A stretch of DNA of 14,712 nucleotides from Candidatus Latescibacterota bacterium (GTDB lineage Bacteria > JAAXHH01 > JABIQT01). The notes under the pieces are model-generated. The model worked only from the letters and a program-made list of their open reading frames with translations, was not told the DNA's origin and did not search any database. The stretch lies in the NCBI GenBank assembly GCA_018667995.1, contig JABIQT010000328.1, forward strand, positions 1-14,712. Direction: 5' to 3'. Below are positions 7,773 through 14,712 of this stretch, piece by piece. Numbering within the stretch: the stretch's first letter is position 1; every line of letters begins with the position of its first letter. Both the position numbers and the translations under genes were made by a program.

Positions 7773-8783
7773 ATGAAAAGAGCCGCGATGTTTGGTGACG
7801 GTAAAGCTGGTCTCGCCGAGTGTCCCACGCCTGTTTCGAAGAACGATCTGGTCCTCGTCAAGGTGCACTCGGTGCCTATGTGTACGGAATATAAGGCTTT
7901 CAAGGATGGTTATGCGGGAGAGGGCTTCGGCCACGAAGCATCCGGCGAGGTGGTTGAGGTCGCCCAACCGGGTATGGTCAAGGTGGGCGACAGAGTGGCG
8001 GTCATGCCCCAGTATCCCTGCGGGAAATGTGCCCTCTGCCTGGACGGCGAGTATATCCACTGCCAGAACGTGGTCGACGTGCATGCGGCCACGGGCAATA
8101 CAACAGGAACCCACACCTATGCTGAGTATCTCATTAAGCAGGACTGGCTGGTCATACCGATTCCCGAAGATATCTCATACGACCACGGCGCCATGGCATG
8201 TTGTGGCCTGGGTCCCACTTTCGGCGCCATGCAGCAAATGAACGTAACCGCCCTCGACACAGTCCTGATCACGGGAATGGGACCGGTTGGTCTTGGTGGG
8301 GTGATCAATGCCGTCCATCGGCGTGCGCGAGTCATCGTGGCCGAGATTCATCCCTATCGGGCTCAGCTGGCCAGAGATCTCGGCGCAGAGGCGGTTATCG
8401 ATCCACGAGACGATGATGCAGCCGCTCAGATATTGGATTTGACAGGCGGCATTGGCGTTGACAAAGCCATAGACTGCTCCGGAGCCGCACCGGCACAACG
8501 GTTGATGATAGATGCGGTCCGGCGGAAAGGCCAGGCCTGCTTCGTCGGCCAGTCGGGGGATTTGACGATAGGCGTGAGCAGGGACATGATCGGAAAAGGA
8601 CTGACGCTGAGAGGCGCCTGGCATTACAATCGTGCCGACACGCCCAAGATTATGCAGATTATCAGAGACTCAGCAGCTCTCCTGGAATGTTTCATCACCC
8701 ACACCTTTCCCATGAAGGACGTCCAGACAGCTTGGGAACTTCAGACCACCGGTGAGTGTGGAAAAGTAATCCTGAATCCATGA
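7773..8783 (+). CDS. Zinc-dependent medium-chain alcohol/polyol dehydrogenase
   Basis: A 336-aa protein of the medium-chain dehydrogenase/reductase superfamily, at the usual length. Catalytic zinc ligands are C37 (VPMCTEY) and H54/E55 in the GHEASG motif (53-58). The structural zinc lobe has four cysteines, C83, C86, C89 and C97 (CGKCALC...HC). The Rossmann glycine motif is GMGPVG (168-173). An acidic residue, E191, ends the second strand (RVIVAE), which favours NAD+ over NADP+. AIDCSGA (232-238) is the usual segment under the cofactor. ATG 7773 is preceded by AAGGA about 8 nt upstream; an in-frame GTG at 7743 would add ten residues not typical of the family. It is divergent from the propeller/hydrolase unit and probably ends at the hairpin at 8813-8849. 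It oxidises an alcohol, most plausibly a sugar or polyol given the neighbours; the substrate is unknown. Confidence 0.95.
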   Translation: MKRAAMFGDGKAGLAECPTPVSKNDLVLVKVHSVPMCTEYKAFKDGYAGEGFGHEASGEVVEVAQPGMVKVGDRVAVMPQYPCGKCALCLDGEYIHCQNVVDVHAATGNTTGTHTYAEYLIKQDWLVIPIPEDISYDHGAMACCGLGPTFGAMQQMNVTALDTVLITGMGPVGLGGVINAVHRRARVIVAEIHPYRAQLARDLGAEAVIDPRDDDAAAQILDLTGGIGVDKAIDCSGAAPAQRLMIDAVRRKGQACFVGQSGDLTIGVSRDMIGKGLTLRGAWHYNRADTPKIMQIIRDSAALLECFITHTFPMKDVQTAWELQTTGECGKVILNP

Positions 8784-8788
8784 CAAAA

Positions 8789-8800
8789 TTGGATATCCAA
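8789..8800. repeat. 12-bp perfect palindrome TTGGATATCCAA
   Basis: A perfect self-complementary 12-mer starts 5 nt after the dehydrogenase stop codon. It has no loop and no T-tract, so it is not a terminator by itself. It could be a chance event or a dyad binding site. Confidence 0.4.
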
Positions 8801-8812
8801 CCTGTGATAATT

Positions 8813-8857
8813 CGCGTCCTGATGTAGCGTCGGTAGCCGTCAGGACGCGCTATTTTA
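8813..8857 (+). terminator. Hairpin with short T-rich tail after the dehydrogenase gene
   Basis: CGCGTCCTGA (8813-8822) pairs perfectly with TCAGGACGCG (8840-8849). The stem is 10 bp plus a G-T and a G-C pair inside, with a loop of about 13 nt, and is followed by CTATTTTA. It lies 29 nt after the dehydrogenase stop and immediately abuts the stop codon of the convergent giant gene. As a plus-strand rho-independent terminator it is plausible, though the T-tract is short and interrupted. In the minus direction the hairpin directly follows TAG but lacks a T-tract. Confidence 0.6.
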
Positions 8858-11800
8858 TCAACAGCATCTTTCTAGCCCGGGCAAAGGCACCCGCCTCCAG
8901 GCGATAGATGTACAGCCCGCTGGCTACCGAGTGTCCTGCACTGCTCTGTCCGTTCCATAGTATGGTATGGTAACCTGCCTGCTGCGTCTCATTAACCAAT
9001 ATAACCACCTCCTGGCCAAGCATATTGTACACCTTCAATACCACATTGGCCTGCTCAGGAAGTTCGTAACGGATCGTCGTGGCCGGATTGAACGGATTCG
9101 GGAAATTCTGTGTCAGCGTGAATTCGTGCGGGGGTGTCACTTTGATACTGATAGGTCCGAATGACTCACCTGAAGTGACCGCCTCGAGTTGATAATAGTA
9201 GATCCTATTGACCTGTATATCATGATCCGTAAATACGTACACGGATGCATGATCGAGTACCGCATCGCCACTTATCCGCGCAAACCCGCCCGACTCCTCC
9301 ACACTTCGCAACACGTGGAATCCATCCGTAAGATGTCCTCCATCAACGGTCCAATCAAGGGTCACCGTACCACGTGCCTCCGTGACCACAAACGAAGACA
9401 GTGAGATACCAGTAGGGACTCCTGAACTGGCCACAAAACTCGTGGAAGGCGACCAGTCGCCGCTGAATTCGGAATCGTGGGCCCGCACACGCCACCAGTA
9501 GGTGGTACCGTCTTGCAGCAGATCGGTATCCTCACGACCCGAATCGCGTATCTGCCAGTTGGTGGGGTTCCCGGGTGAACCGCCCGGTATGCCTGAGATG
9601 GTAGCTGTGAGCGATGTGAAATTGATATTGTCGGCCACCTGAAAGTCATAGGTGAGCACGGCTCGCGCTGAATCGCCCAATACGGGGACCGCATTGTTCA
9701 CGATGAGGTAGGGCGCGAGAGAGACAGTGTCACCCGCGGCAGGCGACCCATTGGACGGTGCCGTGGGCACCTGATCCACGTCGGGCGTCACCGATATTCC
9801 CACGGTCGTCAAACTTCCTGTACCCAGGGCACTGATCGCCTGGATGACATAGGTATAGGTTTGGCCATTGACCGCGCTTACGTCGAGGTATTCGGTGAAA
9901 GGACCCACCGTCGCAATGGTCGTGGCATTTCTATTAACTCGATATCCTGTTACGTTCCCAGAAGGGGAGGCAGACCACCTTACACGGACCGAACCACTGC
10001 CCGGCACAGCAGCCACATCGACCGGGGAGGATGGCCGTGTGGTGTCTGCGAATGCCGGCGTCACCAGACTGTCGAGCGCACTGTAGGCAATCCGCTGATT
10101 CTGGGGGTCGTTGGTATTGGTAGAGCCGACCCGATAGAAATACTTGGTATTCAAGGCCAACCGGGAGACATCCAGAGAATGGCGCAATCCTGAAATTGCT
10201 TCGACCACCACATTTCCCAGGGCTGTGGTGGTGCCGTACTCTACACGCCCGTCAGCCAGGATATCGGTAACCCAGCCAATCGAAAGCACCACAGTGGAGT
10301 CGGTAGTTGCCAGCGCATGGCGTGTGACGTCTGATATAACCGGCCTTGATGTGTCGGGTACATCCGAGGTGAAGATCGCTACTGTCGGGGTCGCAGCCGG
10401 ACCATTTTCGCTCAGATCTACGGAGTGTGCGCGAAGGTAGTGCAGCGTTTGCGACTGCAAATTGGTGATTACCACGCTGTGATAGGTCACCAGGTCAGGC
10501 TCTTCCTCCATTCCGTGTAGCTCACCAGGAGCGACACCATATTCCACAAAACTGTCCGAGGGCTCATCTGTTTCCCAGGTCACGGTGATTCGGTCATTGG
10601 ACGCGGCCGTGGCAAAGGATCCTGGTACGATTACGGGCGGCTCTGCATCAGGGATAGTCGAAGTAGATGCTGTTCCCGTGGTACTAAAGTTTGGCCCGTT
10701 TCCGCCGGCGTCCGTCGATCCAACCTGGAAATCGTAAGGCGTACCCGGTTCAAGGTTCGTCAGAGTCACCAGATGAGAAGTCACCACATCCTCGCTATTA
10801 GCCGTTAGCGCGAGATTCGGACCATACTGTACGCGACTGTCAGAAGGTTCGTCCGTCACCCAGGCCAGGGACAAGGAATTGGAAGAGAGTGCCACCACGT
10901 TGGGACCGTTCACGATCACGGGTGCCTCAGAATCGGGGACATCGGAGGTCGTAATTGTGAGCATTGAGTTGGTTACGGTCAGAATTCGCGGGCGTATGAA
11001 TGTTCCCGTTGGCTTCGAAACGAGAGCATCACCGGGAAAGACAACTGTATTCCCACTGGGATCTGTAGAGGAAAACGCGAATGTGTAGTCCGTGCCAGGT
11101 TCCAGACCACCAACGAAGACAAAATGTCGGCGCGTCGGCCGTTCGGATCCTCTGGGAATGAACGTGCTGTCTGGACCGCCACGATAGTATGCGAAACCAT
11201 CGCTTACTTCGTTGGTGCGCCACCCAAATGCAACTCCGCGATCGGACCGGTATAGAAGGTTCGGACCACGTACAATCACAGGAGGCACCGTATCTGCTAC
11301 AGAGGGTGTCCTGAATCTCCTTGCTACCGACCGCCCCTTGTTTCCGCTGGCGTCGGTGGAGACCACGGCATAGTTATAGGGCGTATCTGGCGCCAGTCCC
11401 GTAAGGTTTACGTTGTGCTCAAGCACAAGATATTCTTCGGGGTTGCTGGTCTTGAGCGTATCACCTGTAGCTACTCGCCTGTAGAACACCACGCTGTTTC
11501 CGGGTTCATCGGTTCGCCACTGAATGATGCCGGTGCTGGGGGTCAATCCACTTACAAATGGACGCCGTACTATCCGGGGTGACAAGGTATCCGGTTTTGC
11601 CAACGTCGTGAATGCTACTGTGTCTGAATAGACGGTTACATTCCCCTCCTGATCACGTGAGCTGATCAGCGTATGGTATATCTGATCGGGTTGAAGTCCG
11701 GTAACAGCGACCACATGCCGGTACTCAAATCTGCTTCTGTGTAACAGACTTCCCAGACTACTGTTCGAACCGAACTCCACCGTTCCGACACTCCGTTCGT

Positions 11801-14684
11801 CGGTGGTCCAGCCAAGTACCGCGCCATGACGTGATACAGATAATACTTGTGGCGCAACCACGAATGTCGGCGGGATTACGTCTGGTCGATTGCCTGTCTG
11901 GAAGGTACGAAGGCGGCTCTGCGTTTCCTGACCCAGCCCGTCCGACGACACGACCCGGTAGTGGTATCTGGTCTGCTGGGACAGGTCCGGCAGCACAAGC
12001 GCATGCCCCGTTACGAACGCGGAGTCCCCGACCGTATCGCTCAACGTCAAAGCGCTCGTACCATAGTGAATCCGGCTTGTCGTAAGCTTGTCGGTCCGCC
12101 AGGTAATCAGCGCACTGGTATCACTCGGAGCCGCGAATGGACCGCCAACTATGACAGCGGGGCGGTCATTGCGCGTCACATCTCTTTGTCTGACGCCTGC
12201 CAGCGGGGCCAGGCGCGTCAAGCTGCCTATCAGACGCCGCTCGTTGATTTGGACACGAGATATCATGCCTTCCTGTGACAGTCCCTGATCGGTCACATAG
12301 GCCAGCGCAAGCGAGTCCGCCTGTGTCGAGTCCACACCGGAAGTCTGTAGAATTCTGTTGAACGCATTGAGCCGGATAGTAAGACGCAGCGCAGCCAGAC
12401 TGGAGAAAGTAGACGGGGGGCGCTCGAAGCCGCGGACAGAGACGGTCGGACTAATCGACAAAAAGGATGGCACGCCATGCACACCGGCGAACACGGTACT
12501 GTCTCCCCGAATGGTCACCTGGTCGATATTCAGGCATACGGTCATGCCCGCAACGATCGCCGCCGATGGAATCTCAAGGGACATCCCGGCAAGCGCATTG
12601 TACAGCGGCTGCATTACCGTCAATGGTGCGACAATCTGTGTCGGAACAATATATGGAAGTCCTGCCGGTACCGTTCCGGTGTGTACGGTGTCTACCCGCG
12701 CCCCGCCATCTACTACTGACGAGACTTTTACAACGACTCTCACTGAATCGACTTTGACATAAAGAAAACCGCGGCGAAGTGTGCCACTGATCCCACTGGG
12801 ATTCGTGACGGATACATCTTTTCGTCCTATGCCATTTGGTGGAACAAGTGACGAGACGCTATGGCTATCAATGAACACAATGCTGTCTGCTTCGATACCA
12901 CCGACGGTCACCGTGGCACCGTCCTGGAAGTTGTCGCCGCGAATGACTACGCTCGTCCCACCGGCGATTGGCCCCAGGATGGGATCGACGCCTCTCACTG
13001 CCGGAACAATATCGGGTATCGCAGAGACCTGATCGGACGGAGCGCTGCTATTGCCAGAGAAATCGACCGCTGTGAGGCGGTAATGATAGCGTATTCCATT
13101 GGGTAGATTGTTGTCCAGATAGGCAATTTGAAAATGCGCCAACCGCGCCACGGAATCCTGACTGGATGGGCTGAAGCCGTTCTGAGTGCTTCGATACAGG
13201 ATATAGTGCGAGAGGTCTTCGTCGCTCACTGGCTCCCACCGAAGTGCGATCTGGGAATCTCGTCCCGTGGCAACCAGCAGTGCTGGCACCTCGGGTGCGG
13301 TCGTGTCCGGGTCGGCCTCAGGCGTCGCGTCCGAGGAAACACTCAATGACCCGCGATTGCCCCGTTCATCTAGGGCCGCCAGCTGGTAGAAATACCGCAC
13401 ACCGTTGGTAAGACCTGTGTCGGCAAAGGACGTAGTCGTTACCGGCACATCACCGATCGAGTCCGTAGAAGCGGCGGTCAGCCCGCGGAATACGACATAA
13501 CCGGCCACATCCACCTCCGTGTTCGGAAGCCAACTCAACGTAACTCGGCGATCTCCCGCCGTAGTGTGCAATCCAACGGGTCGCTGAGGCGGTGTCATAT
13601 CCACAGGCGTTGCTGAAACTACCTCACTTGGGCCGCTTCGATTGCCACTGAAATCGACGGCAATAATCCGGTATGAGACGATGCTGTCATTAGGCAGATT
13701 CTGATCCAGGTACGCACTTTCGGGCGGCAATACTCTACCTATAGAGTCACCGAGCACAGTAGTCACACCAGGCGCCCTGTAGATCGCATAGTGTGAGAGG
13801 TCGATTTCCGATCCAGGATTCCAGTTCAGCGAAACCTGCTGGTCTCCAGCTTCAGCGATCAGTCCGGTAGGCTCAGAGGGAGGGATAGGATCCACAGGGG
13901 TAGCTGAAACTACCTCACTTGGATCGCTTCGATTACCACTCAGATCGACGGCTATGATCCGGTATGAGACAATGCTGTTGTTGGGTAGATTCTGATCCAA
14001 GTACCCACTTTCAGTCGGCAGTACGCTTCCTACTGAGTCCCCGAGCACAGCGGTAATACCTGACGCCCTAAATATCACATAGCGAGAGAGGTCATTTTCC
14101 GACCCAGGATTCCAGTTCAGCGAAACCTGCTGGTCCCCCGCTTCAGCGGTCAGTCCCGTAGGCGCAACGGGCGGAATAGCATCCCGTTCAACACCTCCGG
14201 AGACGGTTACCGTGGCATCAGTCACGGTAACTGGAATCGCGACAGACCGGTCGTCTGAAAGGACCACCGATTTGAGGGAGATGAGGTGAGTGCCCGAGAA
14301 GGCATCAGGCCGAACCTTTAACGAAATATGGGCAATGGGCCCTGAACCAGGAGATACCGTCGAACTGGTAAATGCGAAGGCGAGCACATTGGTAGTGAGT
14401 GAGCTCACTCGATTAAAATTCAGGCTCATTCCTGCATTCGCCACACGTGTACCAGCAATAATGGTATCGACGTCGACCACATTCAGACTGTCATGGAAGG
14501 CAAACTGAAATCCGGCTATGGCGGTGTCGGTCGTCATCTCGACAGCAACCGTAAACACCTCTCCGGGCACGCCACCACCGCTCTCCAGCGTGACGCTCGC
14601 GCTCTGAGCGTGACTGGGACGAGCGCCCGAAATGAGCAGTGCAACCCAGAGAACGAGTACGGCCAATTTCGTACATCGAGACAT
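8850..14684 (-). CDS. Giant secreted modular protein: cohesin-like, FN3, IPT/TIG and T9SS-type C-terminal domains
   Basis: A 1944-aa protein; AGGA lies 7 nt before the ATG. Residues 1-27 are a Sec signal peptide ending SHAQ. Residues 28-164 resemble a cohesin domain, with FQFAFHDSLNVVDVD and GSGPIAHISLKV strands. Four FN3 domains span 168-264, 265-361, 362-456 and 459-557; the first two are near copies. Residues 560-643 are an IPT/TIG domain (PILGPIAGGTSVVIRGDNF). Residues 645-838 are unassigned, with a weak ZU5-like MSLEIPSAAI. Seven repeats in 840-1545 share WxTDE, a later YG and a YxYRVxSxD strand, like the FN3-type domain of purple acid phosphatases. FN3/Ig-like domains follow at 1546-1635, 1637-1752 and 1758-1850. 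Residues 1853-1944 are a T9SS type-A (FlgD-like) sorting domain with QNFPNPFNP, YNMLGQEV and SGLYIYRLE. It is likely anchored at or released from the cell surface. No catalytic domain is visible, so it is probably an adhesin or scaffold. Confidence 0.93.
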   Translation of the reverse strand: MSRCTKLAVLVLWVALLISGARPSHAQSASVTLESGGGVPGEVFTVAVEMTTDTAIAGFQFAFHDSLNVVDVDTIIAGTRVANAGMSLNFNRVSSLTTNVLAFAFTSSTVSPGSGPIAHISLKVRPDAFSGTHLISLKSVVLSDDRSVAIPVTVTDATVTVSGGVERDAIPPVAPTGLTAEAGDQQVSLNWNPGSENDLSRYVIFRASGITAVLGDSVGSVLPTESGYLDQNLPNNSIVSYRIIAVDLSGNRSDPSEVVSATPVDPIPPSEPTGLIAEAGDQQVSLNWNPGSEIDLSHYAIYRAPGVTTVLGDSIGRVLPPESAYLDQNLPNDSIVSYRIIAVDFSGNRSGPSEVVSATPVDMTPPQRPVGLHTTAGDRRVTLSWLPNTEVDVAGYVVFRGLTAASTDSIGDVPVTTTSFADTGLTNGVRYFYQLAALDERGNRGSLSVSSDATPEADPDTTAPEVPALLVATGRDSQIALRWEPVSDEDLSHYILYRSTQNGFSPSSQDSVARLAHFQIAYLDNNLPNGIRYHYRLTAVDFSGNSSAPSDQVSAIPDIVPAVRGVDPILGPIAGGTSVVIRGDNFQDGATVTVGGIEADSIVFIDSHSVSSLVPPNGIGRKDVSVTNPSGISGTLRRGFLYVKVDSVRVVVKVSSVVDGGARVDTVHTGTVPAGLPYIVPTQIVAPLTVMQPLYNALAGMSLEIPSAAIVAGMTVCLNIDQVTIRGDSTVFAGVHGVPSFLSISPTVSVRGFERPPSTFSSLAALRLTIRLNAFNRILQTSGVDSTQADSLALAYVTDQGLSQEGMISRVQINERRLIGSLTRLAPLAGVRQRDVTRNDRPAVIVGGPFAAPSDTSALITWRTDKLTTSRIHYGTSALTLSDTVGDSAFVTGHALVLPDLSQQTRYHYRVVSSDGLGQETQSRLRTFQTGNRPDVIPPTFVVAPQVLSVSRHGAVLGWTTDERSVGTVEFGSNSSLGSLLHRSRFEYRHVVAVTGLQPDQIYHTLISSRDQEGNVTVYSDTVAFTTLAKPDTLSPRIVRRPFVSGLTPSTGIIQWRTDEPGNSVVFYRRVATGDTLKTSNPEEYLVLEHNVNLTGLAPDTPYNYAVVSTDASGNKGRSVARRFRTPSVADTVPPVIVRGPNLLYRSDRGVAFGWRTNEVSDGFAYYRGGPDSTFIPRGSERPTRRHFVFVGGLEPGTDYTFAFSSTDPSGNTVVFPGDALVSKPTGTFIRPRILTVTNSMLTITTSDVPDSEAPVIVNGPNVVALSSNSLSLAWVTDEPSDSRVQYGPNLALTANSEDVVTSHLVTLTNLEPGTPYDFQVGSTDAGGNGPNFSTTGTASTSTIPDAEPPVIVPGSFATAASNDRITVTWETDEPSDSFVEYGVAPGELHGMEEEPDLVTYHSVVITNLQSQTLHYLRAHSVDLSENGPAATPTVAIFTSDVPDTSRPVISDVTRHALATTDSTVVLSIGWVTDILADGRVEYGTTTALGNVVVEAISGLRHSLDVSRLALNTKYFYRVGSTNTNDPQNQRIAYSALDSLVTPAFADTTRPSSPVDVAAVPGSGSVRVRWSASPSGNVTGYRVNRNATTIATVGPFTEYLDVSAVNGQTYTYVIQAISALGTGSLTTVGISVTPDVDQVPTAPSNGSPAAGDTVSLAPYLIVNNAVPVLGDSARAVLTYDFQVADNINFTSLTATISGIPGGSPGNPTNWQIRDSGREDTDLLQDGTTYWWRVRAHDSEFSGDWSPSTSFVASSGVPTGISLSSFVVTEARGTVTLDWTVDGGHLTDGFHVLRSVEESGGFARISGDAVLDHASVYVFTDHDIQVNRIYYYQLEAVTSGESFGPISIKVTPPHEFTLTQNFPNPFNPATTIRYELPEQANVVLKVYNMLGQEVVILVNETQQAGYHTILWNGQSSAGHSVASGLYIYRLEAGAFARARKMLLIK
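8853..9128 (-). other. T9SS type-A C-terminal sorting domain (FlgD Ig-like)
   Basis: The last ~92 residues of the giant protein start FTLTQNFPNPFNPATTIRY. They continue with a VYNMLGQEV strand, GYHTILWNG and SGLYIYRLEAG, and end KMLLIK. This matches the conserved sorting domain on cargo of the type IX secretion system and similar systems in Bacteroidota, Ignavibacteria and several uncultured phyla. No T9SS machinery gene lies in the window. Confidence 0.85.
10050..12167 (-). repeat. Array of seven WxTDE-type FN3-like repeats (protein level)
   Basis: Residues 840-1545 of the giant protein contain seven ~95-110-aa units aligned on W-x-T-(D/N): WRTDKLTTS (862), WTTDERSVG (959), WRTDEPGNS (1056), WRTNEVSDG (1155), WVTDEPSDS (1275), WETDEPSDS (1370) and WVTDILADG (1471). 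Each is followed by an aromatic-Gly (YG or similar) strand and a Y-x-(Y/F) strand leading to SxD. Most units begin with PPVIV or a close variant. They are diverged from one another, so the array is old. Confidence 0.8.
13602..14183 (-). repeat. Two near-identical 291-bp tandem repeats encoding FN3 domains
   Basis: Two adjacent 97-codon units (residues 168-264 and 265-361 of the giant protein) are about four fifths identical at the protein level by my count. They share EAGDQQVSLNWNPGSE, YLDQNLPN, SIVSYRIIAVD and PSEVVSATPV. The next FN3 (362-456) keeps the fold but is clearly diverged, so this pair is the most recent duplication in the array. Confidence 0.85.
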
Positions 14685-14712
14685 CAGATTTCCTCAGCGT
14701 GACACCCGTAAC

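Noticed and set aside
7509-8114. Minus-strand open frame of 201 codons across the propeller/dehydrogenase junction
   Set aside because: It overlaps two well-supported genes and the promoter region, and its product has no recognisable family features.
13602-14183. Direct repeats considered as a mobile element or CRISPR-like array
   Set aside because: They are in-frame 97-codon FN3 domain duplications with no spacers, terminal inverted repeats or transposase.

Overview
The window looks like a piece of an uncultured, gram-negative, probably aquatic bacterium of the Latescibacterota/Poribacteria/KSB1 type. This is inference from gene content: two phytanoyl-CoA dioxygenase (PhyH) family genes in tandem, several cytoplasmic glycan-related proteins, and a giant secreted protein ending in a type IX secretion (T9SS)-type sorting domain with the QNFPNPFNPATTIRYELPE signature. 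No ribosomal or other taxonomic marker is present. Shine-Dalgarno-like sequences precede essentially every start, and genes are tightly packed. The longest gene-free stretch is 131 bp, so nothing over 300 bp lacks a gene.

Layout: (1) 1-1066, minus strand, is the 5' part of a gene that runs off the left edge. It encodes a helical, six-hairpin-glycosidase-like protein. (2) A 131-bp divergent intergenic region follows. (3) 1198-2625 and 2661-3446, plus strand, are a two-gene unit: a PhyH dioxygenase fused to HEAT repeats, then a second PhyH-family protein whose canonical iron-binding Asp is replaced by Ala. (4) 3458-7653, minus strand, is a second two-gene unit convergent with the first. A 600-aa beta-propeller-like protein comes first, then a 779-aa GH20/GH84/GH67-like hydrolase. 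(5) A 119-bp divergent intergenic region follows. (6) 7773-8783, plus strand, is a zinc-dependent medium-chain alcohol/polyol dehydrogenase followed by a hairpin. (7) 8850-14684, minus strand, is one 1944-residue secreted modular protein: signal peptide, cohesin-like domain, four FN3 domains, an IPT/TIG domain, an unassigned region, seven WxTDE-type FN3-like repeats, further FN3/Ig-like domains and a T9SS-type C-terminal domain.

Working hypothesis (inference): 1-8783 is a catabolic or modification locus for a sugar-containing compound. It would combine hydrolase-like enzymes, 2-oxoglutarate-type oxygenases, a polyol/alcohol dehydrogenase and a propeller protein. None of these has a visible signal peptide, so the chemistry would be intracellular on imported small glycosides or sugars. 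The secreted giant is separated by the terminator-like hairpin and may be unrelated. No mobile elements, CRISPR arrays, tRNAs or rRNAs were seen. The most unusual points are the H-x-A PhyH protein, the PhyH-HEAT fusion, the apparent 12-fold repeat of the propeller protein and the unassigned domain in the giant protein.
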